A stretch of 41,208 bases of DNA, taken from assembly GCA_964445985.1 (NCBI GenBank), contig CAYUMU010000066.1, positions 1 through 41,208 of the forward strand. The letters run 5' to 3'. Of this stretch, positions 7,940-20,300 are shown one piece after another. The DNA is from CAYUMU01 sp964445985. Its GTDB lineage: Bacteria > Planctomycetota > Planctomycetia > Pirellulales > S012-138. Every line of letters starts with the position of its first letter. The first letter of the stretch is position 1. The notes under the pieces were generated by a model. That model had not been told where the DNA came from, ran no database searches, and was given only the letters and a program-made list of their open reading frames with translations. The translations under genes and the position numbers were made by a program.

Positions 7940-9250
7940 GTGACCTTTCGCCGACTGGCCCGGTATTTCCGACTGTACGAAAAAAAGCGCGGTGACCGTC
8001 GCTCCGGGTCCGCTGCGCTCGGTACCGCCTGGATGACGGTGTTTTTCGCCGGCCTGTTCTTTGTCGGCTGGTGTTTTCTGGCCGTGGTCTTCACCATGAC
8101 CGCCCTACCCGAGTGGCAGGCGTTTCGCCGCTTTCGCCAAACCACCGCCGAAGTGCTGGCCAAGCGGGTCGACGAGGGCGCTCGCAGCGGCCGAACGACC
8201 TATCGCCCGCTGTTCCTGTTGAAATACCCCGTGGAGGACGAACCCCAACAGGGCTGGCGAACGTACGATATCACCGGCGGCTTCTTTCTCGACCCGGCCC
8301 GCTGCAACGATGTGCTCAGTCGTTATGCCGTCGGCCAAACGTATACCTGCTGGTACGACCCCGATCAGCCCGACATCGCCGTGCTCGATCTGCGGCTTTC
8401 CAATTACGTTTGGCTGATGATGCTGCTTCCCAGCGGGCTGATTATTGTCGGGGGAGCCGGCCTGGCGTGGCGGCTTTTCAATTGGCAAACCTCGGCAGAA
8501 CGCAGGGCCTCGCTGGCCAACCAGGCCAGCAACCTGCCGGGCCGCGAAAACAGCGTGGCGGGCGGCGAATTTCCGCATGTGCCGCCCGAAGGCAATCTCA
8601 CCGACAGCCCCGGCACCGCCCTCGCCTACCGGCTGCCGCGAACGGGAACCGCCGTGGCCGCCAGTTGGGCGCTGGCCATTGGCGGATTGATCTGGAACGC
8701 GCTGGCCTCGGTGTTCATTACGCTCTTGGTGCGGAGTTTCCTGCATGACCAGTTCGATTGGACCCTGGCCTTGATTACCGTGGCTTACACGGGCGTGGGG
8801 GTGTGGTTAGCCCGGGTGTGCGTAAGCCAGCTGATCCGTTCTACCCACGTGGGCCGCAGTCTGGTCGAGATTTCGACCCATCCGCTCCACCCCGGCAAGG
8901 TTTGCCAGTTGTACGTGGCCCAATACGGTCGCTCGCGATTACGGTATCTTAAGGTCTCGCTGGTCAGCGACGAAAAAGCCACCTACCAGCAAGGAACCAA
9001 CACGCGCACCGAGTATTGCCGGGTATATTCGCAACAGATTCTCAGTCACCGGCACTTGGAAATTCGCCGCGGCGCGCCATTCGAGGCACAGGTGGAGTGG
9101 ACCGTGCCCGCCACGGCCATGCATTCGTTCCGTTCATCGCACAACGAGGTAATATGGAAGGTCGTGGTGTCCGGCCGGGCTCGGGGTTGGCCCCGGTTCG
9201 AGCGAACCTTTCCCCTGGTCATTTGCCCGGCCGCCGGGAGCGGAACATGA
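7940..9250 (+). CDS. DUF3592 membrane protein with C-terminal arrestin-like beta-sandwich
   Basis: About 436 residues from a GTG at 7940; the frame is open from 7760 but that part is Arg/Pro-rich. An ATG at 8033, directly before the first span, is also possible, and no ribosome binding site settles it. Two spans (about 34-58 and 158-176) bracket a DUF3592 domain, recognised by the VGQTYTCWYDPDQPDIAVL ending that is typical of these extracytoplasmic beta domains. Two further spans (about 240-265 and 272-290) lead into a C-terminal beta-rich domain (about 305-430) with PAxAMHSFRSSHNEVIWKV, a pattern like the C-terminal half of arrestin-type folds. Its stop overlaps the next start as ATGA, so the two are coupled. 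Function is unknown; the arrestin similarity is inference from sequence pattern only. Confidence 0.7.
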   Translation: MTFRRLARYFRLYEKKRGDRRSGSAALGTAWMTVFFAGLFFVGWCFLAVVFTMTALPEWQAFRRFRQTTAEVLAKRVDEGARSGRTTYRPLFLLKYPVEDEPQQGWRTYDITGGFFLDPARCNDVLSRYAVGQTYTCWYDPDQPDIAVLDLRLSNYVWLMMLLPSGLIIVGGAGLAWRLFNWQTSAERRASLANQASNLPGRENSVAGGEFPHVPPEGNLTDSPGTALAYRLPRTGTAVAASWALAIGGLIWNALASVFITLLVRSFLHDQFDWTLALITVAYTGVGVWLARVCVSQLIRSTHVGRSLVEISTHPLHPGKVCQLYVAQYGRSRLRYLKVSLVSDEKATYQQGTNTRTEYCRVYSQQILSHRHLEIRRGAPFEAQVEWTVPATAMHSFRSSHNEVIWKVVVSGRARGWPRFERTFPLVICPAAGSGT

Positions 9251-9696
9251 TCGCTTCGCCTATCGCCGTAATGCTCGACGGCCGACGCCGCGTGTATGCG
9301 CCGGGCGAAATGCTCTCCGGCGAATACCGCTGGGACGCCGACCCCGGCAGCCAGGTCAAGGCGGTCGAGATCTCGGTCCTGTGGCATACCGAAGGCAAAG
9401 GGGACGAAGACTTCGGCGTTCACTTCTTTGACCGCCTGAGCGTGGAAGAAGGCGACGAAGTCGGCCCTCGGCAAAGCGCGCGGTTCAATACCCAACTGCC
9501 CAAGAGCCCGCTGAGCTACGAGGGGGCAATTGTCAAGATAAAGTGGTGCGTGCGCGTACGGCTGTTTCTGCGGCGCGGCAAGGTGTTTACCCGCGAACGC
9601 AGTTTCCAATTGGGCCACGTGCCCGCCGTGCGTCCGCTGCTCCCCTCGGCCCGGCGTGGCGTGCGGCTGAAAATTCAACCACCGACGGAAGATTAA
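9247..9696 (+). CDS. Small arrestin-like beta-sandwich protein
   Basis: 149 residues, starting at an ATG inside the ATGA overlap with the preceding gene. It has no signal peptide or membrane span. The opening (VMLDGRRRVYAPGEMLSGEY) has the PGExLxGxY pattern of an arrestin-like N-terminal domain, followed by alternating beta strands with an SVLWHTEGKGDEDFGV turn and a final SFQLGHV strand. Its partner's C-terminal domain looks like the same kind of fold, so the two may pack together at the cytoplasmic face of the membrane. This is inference; no catalytic residues are visible. Tight overlap argues for a two-gene unit of unknown role. Confidence 0.72.
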   Translation: MIASPIAVMLDGRRRVYAPGEMLSGEYRWDADPGSQVKAVEISVLWHTEGKGDEDFGVHFFDRLSVEEGDEVGPRQSARFNTQLPKSPLSYEGAIVKIKWCVRVRLFLRRGKVFTRERSFQLGHVPAVRPLLPSARRGVRLKIQPPTED

Positions 9697-9753
9697 CCCG
9701 CCGCGGGCCAACGGAATTCAGATCGGCCCGTTTGTTCAAAAGGAATGTGCATC

Positions 9754-10563
9754 ATGGCTCCCGAGCCCAAGCATGGCTCTCAACTGTTGGCCGGTCAGGT
9801 GGCGATGGTCACCGGCGCCGGACGTGGCATTGGCAAGGCGATTGCGCGGGCGCTGGCGGCCGCCGGGGCCGCGGTGGCCATCAACGATCTACCCGGCTCG
9901 CCCGACCTGCCAACGGCCATCGAAGACATCACCGCCGCGGGCGGGCGAGCCTTTGCCGCGGCGTGCGATGTGACCAATCAAGCCGAGGTCGAAGCGGCCA
10001 TTCGCCAGATTGTAGCGCAAGAAGGCCGGCTCGATATCGCCGTGACCAACGCCGCGTACAGCGATCGCGAACCCTTCCATACCGCCGATATGGCCGGCTT
10101 TCAGCGCACGATCGATGTGACGATGTGGGGCGCGTTTTACGTGTTCAAGGCCGCGGCCGCGCACATGGTGGCGACCGGAACGCGCGGCTCGCTCGTGGCC
10201 ATTAGTTCTCCCCATGCCGAAATCGCGGTCCCCAGGGCCATGGCCTACAACATGGCCAAGGCGGCCGTCGACCAGATGGCCCGCACCGCGGCCATTGAGT
10301 TGGCCGAGCATCGCATCCGGGTGAACGCCGTGCACCCCGGCTGGATCGACACGCCGGGCGAGCGCAAGTACTGTTCCGATGAACAAATGGCAGACTCGGC
10401 CACGCGTCTACCTTGGGGCCGGCTCGGCAGGCCCGCGGAAATTGGGCGAGGCGTAGTTTTCCTTTGCGACCCCGCCAGTGATTATATTACAGGGAGTACG
10501 CTGCGCATCGACGGTGGCATCAACTTGCCATGGTGGGCGTCGCGTGGATCCGGCGCTCCCTAA
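9754..10563 (+). CDS. Short-chain dehydrogenase/reductase (SDR)
   Basis: 269 residues. The start at 9754 is preferred over an ATG at 9745 because AAAGGA ends nine bases before it. The cofactor motif TGAGRGIG is at 20-27, an Asp at the end of beta-2 (INDLP, Asp45) suggests NAD(H) rather than NADP(H), and the NAAYS motif at 99-103 replaces the usual NNAG. The catalytic set is Ser152, Tyr165 and Lys169 (AYNMAK), followed by the VHPGWIDTP segment. Length and motif order are those of classical SDRs such as 3-oxoacyl-ACP reductase or sugar dehydrogenases. The substrate cannot be named. It stands alone, 57 bases after the arrestin-like gene. Confidence 0.92.
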   Translation: MAPEPKHGSQLLAGQVAMVTGAGRGIGKAIARALAAAGAAVAINDLPGSPDLPTAIEDITAAGGRAFAAACDVTNQAEVEAAIRQIVAQEGRLDIAVTNAAYSDREPFHTADMAGFQRTIDVTMWGAFYVFKAAAAHMVATGTRGSLVAISSPHAEIAVPRAMAYNMAKAAVDQMARTAAIELAEHRIRVNAVHPGWIDTPGERKYCSDEQMADSATRLPWGRLGRPAEIGRGVVFLCDPASDYITGSTLRIDGGINLPWWASRGSGAP

Positions 10564-10663
10564 GTTTGGTCCCCCCCGCTCGGCGGAGAACCTGGCTCCC
10601 CGGCCTTCGATCGCCCGGATTGGCAACTCATTTGATTTCGCTCGAATTGGTGGCTCCTCACTT

Positions 10664-11176
10664 ATGACCATGTACAGATTGCCTTGCCAGAACAGCAGTT
10701 GCGACGCCGAGCTGAAGGTCGACGCGAGCCAGGCGGGGCTAACGGTGAATTGCCCGCGATGCAAAACTCCGCATGAGGTGCCCACGATTCGCGGGTTGAA
10801 TCAGCTCCAACGAGTTGTCTCGGCGGACGAAGGCCCTCGAAATTCGACGTGGGGACCGCCGCAATCGACGATGACGGTGGGGGGCCTGATTTTCCTGGTG
10901 TTTGTCGCGGCCGGGCTCATGCTCCTCTCCATTTCCCCCCACCATCCGCACGACGACTTCAACCCGCCCCCGCCGATCCCGCGCGACGCCTCGGTGGGCC
11001 AACTCATGGATCAATGGCGCGAGGTCCACAAAGGACTGTCATCGCCCACGTTTGGCGAAACCGTGGACTACGAGAGGGCTCAAGTTGCCAGGCAAAACTG
11101 GGCGATTGCCTGCTTTGTTGCCGCGGGCCTGGGTCTGGTGCTGGCCGGCATTGGCTGGTCGATGAAATCGCAATGA
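10664..11176 (+). CDS. Zinc-ribbon membrane protein of unknown function
   Basis: 170 residues from the ATG at 10664 (an ATG at 10670 is also possible). The N-terminus has two cysteine pairs, CQNSSC and NCPRC, spaced like a zinc ribbon (about residues 7-35). Two membrane spans follow, about 67-87 and 145-165, separated by a Pro/His/Asp-rich loop and a short amphipathic helix. The frame is open upstream into the SDR gene, but that portion overlaps it and is not credible. Such zinc-ribbon plus membrane-span proteins are frequent in planctomycetes and mostly uncharacterised. No functional partner is obvious. Confidence 0.72.
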   Translation: MTMYRLPCQNSSCDAELKVDASQAGLTVNCPRCKTPHEVPTIRGLNQLQRVVSADEGPRNSTWGPPQSTMTVGGLIFLVFVAAGLMLLSISPHHPHDDFNPPPPIPRDASVGQLMDQWREVHKGLSSPTFGETVDYERAQVARQNWAIACFVAAGLGLVLAGIGWSMKSQ

Positions 11177-11303
11177 ACAAGGGGCGATCCGCCGCCCCCC
11201 CGGCGGGGCTCGCTGAAATCTCGGCGCCGTGGCCGTTCCCCCGGAAACCTTTTCCCGTACAATACTTACGGGGGTGGAACTCCGCTGACCGGTCGCGTGT
11301 CGC

Positions 11304-11741
11304 ATGAAAGAATTGGTCTTCATCATCCATCGAATCGAGGGCGGGTTCATCCTTCCGGCAGCGGTGTTCGAGATGGATGTCGCCGAAGCCATTCGGGCTC
11401 GCTCCGCCCCCGAATTCGTGGAGCCCTGGCAGCGCGTGCGGGCCTGCATTTTGGAAGCGATCGAACGAGCCTCGATCCCGTCCCAAGAACGAAACTACCT
11501 CGTGGCGCTGCGTGAAGTCGCCTTCATTCGGGCCTTCGACCACACCGAACACCCCGAATTCGCCGGCCACATTTCCGACGACTTCGGTCTGATCGGCAGC
11601 GCCCTGCTGAGCCGCTGCGAAGACGACTGGCTCAACGCCCTGTGGTTGGAGTACCGCGAAGGCCGTATTCCCCACGGCGCCTTAAAACCCGTGGCTGGCT
11701 CGCTGCTAACGCTGCTCGAATTTGAAGCGGCGCATAGGTAA
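11304..11741 (+). CDS. Conserved-looking small protein of unknown function
   Basis: 145 residues, soluble, acidic, no signal peptide. It begins MKELVFIIHRIEGGFILPA, predicted beta hairpin, then is mostly helical. The pattern of hydrophobic positions and codon use looks like a real gene, but I recognise no family. It is transcribed toward aconitase, with only 19 bases between the convergent stops. A TACAAT hexamer at about 11259 could be a promoter -10 element but lacks a good -35. Confidence 0.6.
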   Translation: MKELVFIIHRIEGGFILPAAVFEMDVAEAIRARSAPEFVEPWQRVRACILEAIERASIPSQERNYLVALREVAFIRAFDHTEHPEFAGHISDDFGLIGSALLSRCEDDWLNALWLEYREGRIPHGALKPVAGSLLTLLEFEAAHR

Positions 11742-11758
11742 ACCAACGGGGGTTTCAC
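11737..11758. terminator. Possible bidirectional hairpin between convergent genes
   Basis: GGTAAACC and GGTTTCACC pair with one bulged base around an AACGGG loop, overlapping the stop of the small gene and sitting just before the aconitase stop. Weak stem and no clear T-run, so only a candidate. Confidence 0.3.
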
Positions 11759-11760
11759 CC

Positions 11761-14460
<2,700 letters not shown>

Positions 14461-14688
14461 GATTGGGCTGACCCTTAATGGACAAGCGGAAGGTAGGTCT
14501 GGCGGTAGTATCGAACGGGCGAACATCTTTGGCCGCCCCGAAGAAGGGGGTATGGCCAGCGCCCGCCGCAGGCGTGGCTGGAGCCAAACCCAATTCTACT
14601 GAAGTCCCGCCGATTTGTGAGGGGGGAAGGCGACCCTTCCCGTGGAGAAGCTTTGGGACGAGCGGGGGGCGCCCAGGCTACGCTTGCT

Positions 14689-15006
14689 TTAGTCTCTCCC
14701 GAAGACAACAACCCAGAGAAGTCGGATCGTGCAATAGCCTAACGCACCGGCGCATGCCAGCACGGCGCCAGCAGCCACCCAACACAGGGCTCCCTCAGGG
14801 AGCGAGAACATCCTTAACATGATTGCTATAAATCGCTCTCCCCCTTCGATCGCGGGATTCATTGTCGCAACGGTTGAATACGCGTTGAGAAGGAACGCGA
14901 TGGCTAGCATGGCAATGGGGAGCGTGAGAACCGCGTAAATGACCCGCGCCGTGGCAGTTTCGATCGAGTTGCGCCGACTGCGAAAACACGACGACGAACC
15001 GTCCAT
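14689..15006 (-). CDS. Small two-span membrane protein
   Basis: 105 residues. Two clear membrane spans, about 22-45 and 74-98, with a short loop containing a basic Arg near the second span. It starts three bases after the stop of the DUF3592 gene on the same strand, so the two are probably one operon. No family recognised. Its C-terminus ends in a VVVFGRD tail at the cytoplasmic side. Base use is less GC-rich than in the neighbouring aconitase gene. Confidence 0.6.
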   Translation of the reverse strand: MDGSSSCFRSRRNSIETATARVIYAVLTLPIAMLAIAFLLNAYSTVATMNPAIEGGERFIAIMLRMFSLPEGALCWVAAGAVLACAGALGYCTIRLLWVVVFGRD

Positions 15007-15009
15007 AAG

Positions 15010-15537
15010 TCACGGACTCCTGTGAACGGGGGCGGTGGCCCGGCTGGGACGTAGCCACGACCGGATCACGAACACCGACGCCACCACGATGCTGACGACG
15101 GACCCGATGGCCAACCCGATCAACAGAAGCTTGTGGATATCCGGGATTCCCTTCTCAATCACCGCGACGCTCGGATCGGCCAGGTCATAGGAGACCGCGA
15201 CCCTCTGGCCGGGCCGGTAGTGGCTCACGTCCGCGAGCGCGGTCTGCTGGTCGATCCGCTTCAACCCGGGGCCGAGGTCCGTCAGGTCGCTCGCGTATTC
15301 CCGTCCGTCGACCGAGTATCGGTATGCCACCCGCCCGAAGTATTTGATGACGCCTTTGCTGTTCTGCCACGGCTTGGCGGTAGTCGCCTCGACCACGCCT
15401 GGAACCTCCGGCCAGCCGTAGCTGTCGATCTGCCGCTTGGCGGTCGAGGCCATCCAAATCAGGAATCCGGGGCAAATGACGGCCATGATTACCGCGAACA
15501 TTTGAAGCCGGAACTTGAACCTCTCGCCCCAGTCCAT
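15010..15537 (-). CDS. DUF3592 domain membrane protein
   Basis: 175 residues. One span at about 10-32, an extracytoplasmic DUF3592 domain with GVVEATTAKPW near residue 47 and HYRPGQRVAVSYDLADPSVA near 105-125, and a second span at about 137-160. The ATG has a GGAG site ten bases upstream. It is about 70 bases downstream of a plausible sigma70-like promoter and is followed directly by the small two-span gene. It is a distant relative of the DUF3592 protein at 7940-9250 but lacks the C-terminal beta-sandwich. Function unknown. Confidence 0.75.
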   Translation of the reverse strand: MDWGERFKFRLQMFAVIMAVICPGFLIWMASTAKRQIDSYGWPEVPGVVEATTAKPWQNSKGVIKYFGRVAYRYSVDGREYASDLTDLGPGLKRIDQQTALADVSHYRPGQRVAVSYDLADPSVAVIEKGIPDIHKLLLIGLAIGSVVSIVVASVFVIRSWLRPSRATAPVHRSP

Positions 15538-15616
15538 CTCGCTTAATCTCCGGTAGGCTCACGTCGCCGAACGACAATGCCCGGTTGCCCCACTCGCGTC
15601 AAGCAGGGTGATGCTG

Positions 15617-15646
15617 ATTGTACCATGACCGAAGCGAAGGAGCCAA
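15617..15646 (-). promoter_or_regulatory. Putative sigma70-like promoter for the DUF3592 pair
   Basis: On the minus strand TTGGCT and TACAAT are separated by 18 bases, giving a predicted start about 70 bases before the DUF3592 ATG. The hexamers are inside a stretch that may itself be a dispersed repeat, so the promoter may be coincidental. Confidence 0.4.
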
Positions 15647-15830
15647 GCGCGCCAGGGTGGCATAGTTGACAACCCATATTTTGCCTGCTTTAGTTTCTTG
15701 CTCGTTAACATCTCTGCAAGTCGCGGAGAACTTTAATGCCTCCCGCGTCCGTTTGCGGTTTACCCGCGTTAAGTTAAATGCCAAAACCGAATGGCTGTCA
15801 TCCAAGGCGAAAGAAGGCCAACCACCACTG

Positions 15831-16054
15831 CTTGCGGTCGAATGCGTTTTTCCTTGCAGACCACGGTGTGCCACGACCGCAAGCAGTGCGCGGTGGAGGC
15901 GGGCGTTCTACTTTGTTGGCCGAGCCGGGGGCGATTCGGCACTGCTTGAGTGCGTGGCAAGAAATTTGATAATAGTGGGGTCGATTCGCCCTCAAGCAGA
16001 GGCACACTTCCGTTGCCTACGTACATGGGCAACACGAGCCGGGGCGCCCCGTGC
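15831..16054 (+). repeat. 224-bp direct repeat, copy A
   Basis: Matches 17132-17354 over its whole length with scattered substitutions (most positions identical), from the CTTGCGGTCGAATGCG start to the GGGGCGCCCCGTGC end. It also contains a perfect 15-bp inverted repeat (15826-15840 with 15874-15888, CACTGCTTGCGGTCG). No convincing coding frame was found in either copy. The wider gap 15538-16061 has no other gene I can support; a 91-codon minus-strand frame at 15599-15874 crosses the repeat and looks spurious. Confidence 0.9.
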
Positions 16055-16061
16055 GCCGAGG

Positions 16062-16706
16062 CTACGAGGGGAGAAGCTCATCGACCGACAAATCTGACAA
16101 TGTGCCCGTTGACGCGTCGTCGCCAAGGTCTTGCAGCGTGGAGCGAAACGCTTCCCTCACTTGCTTCGTCGAACGGTTCTTTCGGTGGGGCGCAATCGCG
16201 CGGATATGTTCCGCGGCCGATTCAACCGAATAGGTTCCGGCCATGCCCGCCAAAATGAGATCGATGTAATTCCGGAAGCAATCTTCTGCCCCCTTCCATT
16301 TCTTCAATCGTTTCAGGCAGACACCGATTCGATACACGCAATCGGTCTTGAGCGCGTCCGTCCATTCCTGGCTCTCCCAGCATGGATCATCCGCGGCCGT
16401 GTGCTTGCTCCGGAGGAGAGTGGTGTAAATGCCAATGGCCTTAGGCGAATTGCCAATCGCATCGACAGCGCCGGCGAGGTTCCAAAGCGTGAGAGGGCAT
16501 GTCGGCAAGATGTCGAAGGACGCCAATAGTTTGCGAACCGCCTTCTCATAGTCTCGTTGCTCGTAGAACGTAACACCGAGCTGGGTTAGGAGCCAATGAT
16601 TGTTGGGATCGTCGATCAGCGCCTGCTCGATCGATTTCCGCGCCTGATCCCACTGGCCGGCTTCCAAGAGCGTTTCGATTTGCCGGTCGTTCGTCGATGC
16701 AGCCAT
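16062..16706 (-). CDS. TPR-repeat protein
   Basis: 214 residues, soluble, no signal peptide. Residues about 5-130 contain at least three tetratricopeptide-like helix pairs: LLEAGQWDQARKSIEQAL, WLLTQLGVTFYEQRDYEKAV and LWNLAGAVDAIGNSPKAIG; another follows near VYRIGVCLKRLKKWKGAEDC. The C-terminus (175-214) is acidic and probably flexible. TPR proteins mediate protein-protein contacts; the partner is unknown. The gene is bracketed by two 224-bp direct repeats and has lower GC than the neighbouring long genes, which hints at a separately acquired segment. Confidence 0.75.
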   Translation of the reverse strand: MAASTNDRQIETLLEAGQWDQARKSIEQALIDDPNNHWLLTQLGVTFYEQRDYEKAVRKLLASFDILPTCPLTLWNLAGAVDAIGNSPKAIGIYTTLLRSKHTAADDPCWESQEWTDALKTDCVYRIGVCLKRLKKWKGAEDCFRNYIDLILAGMAGTYSVESAAEHIRAIAPHRKNRSTKQVREAFRSTLQDLGDDASTGTLSDLSVDELLPS

Positions 16707-16717
16707 GATGCTAAGAC

Positions 16718-16987
16718 CTACCGCTTTCTTTTCGATCGTTTACGCTTGCGTTGCTGTTTCTTTCGACGACGATCTCCCTTTTCGTTGGCGGCATCTCGTC
16801 TTTTGCGCGCTTGCCCTTCTTCGTGCTTTTCACGTGAAGAAGGGCGGGCATTCTTCTCATGCTCTTCTGGCACCACCCCGATCCCTGATTTGCACGTTGG
16901 TGAACAGCAGCGGTTCGGGCCGCTTTGCTGATGACCATTCTTTCGGCTGTTGCCGTGCGAGCGGACGAATACCCCCCAAGAACTCAC
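16718..16987 (-). CDS. Doubtful small basic protein
   Basis: 89 codons, ending 11 bases before the TPR start. The C-terminal third is almost all Lys and Arg (RRRKKQQRKRKR). A second frame (16857-17042, minus) has a more protein-like segment (RLEYTNGEFLGGIRPLA), so the region may hold a frameshifted gene remnant. I recognise no family and keep this only because it could be coupled to the TPR gene. Confidence 0.25.
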   Translation of the reverse strand: MSSWGVFVRSHGNSRKNGHQQSGPNRCCSPTCKSGIGVVPEEHEKNARPSSREKHEEGQARKRRDAANEKGDRRRKKQQRKRKRSKRKR

Positions 16988-17131
16988 CGTTAGTGTATTC
17001 TAGGCGGATGGTAAAATGGGAGCAACGGCGGCGGGTTGGCACTGGCTATTTCTTTTTCTTTTGTGTGCCAGGCTTTGCCTGTGTGAATGGACGTCGAACA
17101 TAACGACGAACATGGATCCGCAAGTGTGCCA

Positions 17132-17354
17132 CTTGCGGTCGAATGCGTTTTGCCTTGCAGGGCACGCCTGCCACGACCGCAAGCAGTGCGCGGCGGGGGC
17201 GGGCTTTCTACTTTGTTGGCCAAGTCGGGGGCGGTTCGGCACTGCTTGAGTGCGTGGCAAGCGTGTGGATGGTGGTGGGTCGATTCGCAGTCAAACAGTG
17301 GCGCACTTCCGTTGCCTACGTTCATGGGCAACACGAGCCGGGGGCGCCCCGTGC
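17132..17354 (+). repeat. 224-bp direct repeat, copy B
   Basis: Second copy of the element at 15831-16054, same orientation, about 1.3 kb away, on the other side of the TPR gene. The inverted repeat inside copy A is imperfect here. The gap 16707-17387 otherwise holds only the doubtful small frames noted separately. Confidence 0.9.
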
Positions 17355-17387
17355 TCTCTTAAAGCAATGCGGCCAAGCCCGTCATCG

Positions 17388-20300
17388 CTAAGTCCTTGTT
17401 GCTGGCGGCAGCACCCGTATCTTGGGCAGCAGGCGTCGCACGGGCGGAGCCGTTTGTTCGGCCGTTTCCCAGGTTGCCACCCATTCGCGCCAGGCGACGG
17501 GGTTGTCTTTATAGAGGAGTTGCGCGGGGGGTAGTTTCGGCCAGTCGCCGCTGGGGCGCGAGCCGTCGGCGCGGAGGGGTTCTAGGAGCGGGGCGTCGAG
17601 GTTGTACACGATGGCGGCTTGGGTCATGCCCGGCTCCCAGAGCTTCAGGCCCTCGTTCGAAACATCGTAGGAGAGGTGGCCGCGGCCGAACGAGGCCAGC
17701 AGTTGTTCGTGGACCAGGTCGACGCCGCTGCGATGGTGCAAGCCGATCACGGCGTTTCGCAGCAATTCACGCTGCTCGCTGGTCAAATGCGTGAGCCAGC
17801 CCTCGGCGGCTACTTTCGCGAGCAACCAGCCCGATTGTTCGTCGTACCGCAGAGCCAAGGGGCCGCAGTCCGGCTGCTTCCGGCCCAAGGCGCTGGGATC
17901 ATCGACCGCAACTTCCCCATCCACGCCCTGCAACGCTGGGCAAGCAATTTCCACGCGCATGCTATTGGAACTCAGCGCCACCTCGCCCATTTGCAAGGGG
18001 TGCGGCCAGCGCCGCGATAAATGCAATAGCGCCAAGAGTTCCCGTTCGAAATAGTGTTGCAAGGCGTGGCGAGCTTCTTCGATGTGCAACTTGTACTTGC
18101 GGGCGGCAATTCGCCGCCGGGCCGAGCGCGACTGCTCGGCCCTGCGCAGCTTGCGATAGAGCTTGGGGAGCGTGCCGGAGTGGATGCCCGGCTTGAGAAA
18201 GCCGAGCACGTTTTCGCCATGGTGGCCGATCACGGCCGTTTGCAAGTGGGTGGGTCGGTTGGCCTCGTACAGCCGCCAGTTTTCTTTGAGTTCCCAGGCG
18301 AGAAAACCAAAGATGCCGGGGATGCTGAAGATGACCAACGTGGCCAGCGTGTAGCTAAAGGCCGCGTCGTAGCCCAGCTTTTCGAGCAAGCCGGCGAAAG
18401 CGGGAATGGTGGGCAATAGCAGCTTGTGGCTGACCGTGACGACCGGGAAGTGCTTGATGGGGTTCACCTGCGGCTCGACCAGCAAAATAATGCTGAACCG
18501 CACCACGTACGTCACCAGCCACCACACAGAACCGGCCACGGCTTTGAACACGAGCGATCGCTGGCTTTCTCCACTGCGGAACCGCAGCCATTCATCCACC
18601 GAATAGAGAAAGCGATCGACGCCTTCCACGGCCGCGCGGAAAAAGTCCATGATGGCGCGCAGCATTCCGGCCAGCACGCGGGTGCGAAATTCGCGCCAAC
18701 CGCGCACCAGCCATTCGTTGGTGATCTCTTCCACATCGCGGCCGAGCCGCGTATTCAGCGCCACGTTCATCACCAGAAAAATGATCAGCCCGCCTTGGAG
18801 CGATTCATGCACGTGCACGCCCGCGGCCGAAAGCACCGCGGCCGTTAAGAGCCCCAGGATGGCAGGCTTGAACACATACCGCCGCACAAACAACGCCGGC
18901 CGGCTGGTGAAGATGGCCTGCATGAGCGGCCTGCCCAGGAACTGCACGGTTTGGCGCCACAACCAGGCGATGGCCGTGCCCAGGCCGCGAAAGAACCGGC
19001 CTACCTGCCGGCGAAGCCAGCGGGAGTGGAGCAATCCCAGAAAGATAAAGCCCGTGATCAAGAACGTATAGGGCTGCCCAAACTCCAGGTGCACCCGATT
19101 GGCCGCCCCCGTGGCGCCTCCCGCCCCGATCAGGCCGCCTACGGGTTCAAACGCCGCGATGTGCGCTTCGGGCACCCAGAACCAGCCGGCGATTGCTTCC
19201 GCCACGTGCGTGGCGAACTCCACCAGCATGAACGCTCCGCCAAAGGGCAGCAGCACGTACCTGGTGAGCAGCCGGCCAATGATCGTGGCGAACAGCAGGG
19301 CGCTGATTTTTTGAAAGAACCGCAGGTAGATTTCCGCGCGGCGATACACGCCATCGATGGTGTACGACAGGTTGCGATCGATGCGCAGCAGCGCGTCGCG
19401 CCCTAGCACGTCGCCAGGGCCGCCCAGGTCGTCCAACTTGATGCCGCTCCGGCTGACGGCGTCGCGGACGTCGCCGAATTTGGCATGCCCTCGTTCGATG
19501 ATCCGGTCGAGTAGTTCCTCCACCAGCTTGTCTCGCGCCACCCGCTCGGGCAAATTATGAGGAATCAAGCCGGGCTTAACTCGGCGCTCGTTTGCCAGGC
19601 TGGCCTGGGCGTGGGCATCGATCGGCTGACCGCGGGTTTTGCGATGGCCAAAACGTCCCAGGAGCCACAGCACCGGCCAGGCAATCCAGCGGAGCACTGC
19701 CCCAACACCTTTGGCAAACGGCGAAGGCCCCGCGGGCATGCCAAGGCCATCGAGCGCCAGGTGGATTCGCGGCCGCAGTTCGTGCCGGATGGCGTGTTCC
19801 AAGTGGTGCCGCGCCACCTCGAACAAGTTTGTCAGGCTGGCGCGATTCTGCGGCGTCACCCGCACCACCGCCACGCGTTTGCTGGCCCGATGTAAATGAC
19901 GATAGGCCAGCACCAGCTTGGGGGCGTCCACCTTTCGTCGCATCGGCCGCCGACCCAACGACAACACCGTTTCCACCGGCTCGACGGCGTAGATGTCGCG
20001 TTCGAGGTCCACACAAACGGATTGCAGATCGTAGAGCAACCGCAGTTCGGCGGTCCAGATATTGTGAGGGCAGCGTTCCAGCAGCGTGCGCAGCGCGGCG
20101 CCGAGTCGCTGGGCGTCGTCCTGATTGAGCTGGAGTGCGACTTGCAAGCGATGAGCCAGCCGCTCCAGGTCCCGGCGGGCTTCGTTCTGGGTTTGGGCTC
20201 CGCGTTTTCGCGAGGTCAGGCGAGCGGCTCGGCTGCGGAGCACGGCGGCCCGCACCAGGTTGCCTTTTTCGCTGGCCTGTTCCGCGCGCTGCAAGAACGC

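Noticed and set aside
15599..15874. 91-codon minus-strand frame
   Set aside because: It runs into the 224-bp repeat, has a biased composition and no ribosome binding site or family pattern.
16857..17042. 61-codon minus-strand frame with a protein-like segment
   Set aside because: Too short and in a different frame from the neighbouring basic frame; at most a remnant, no family recognised.
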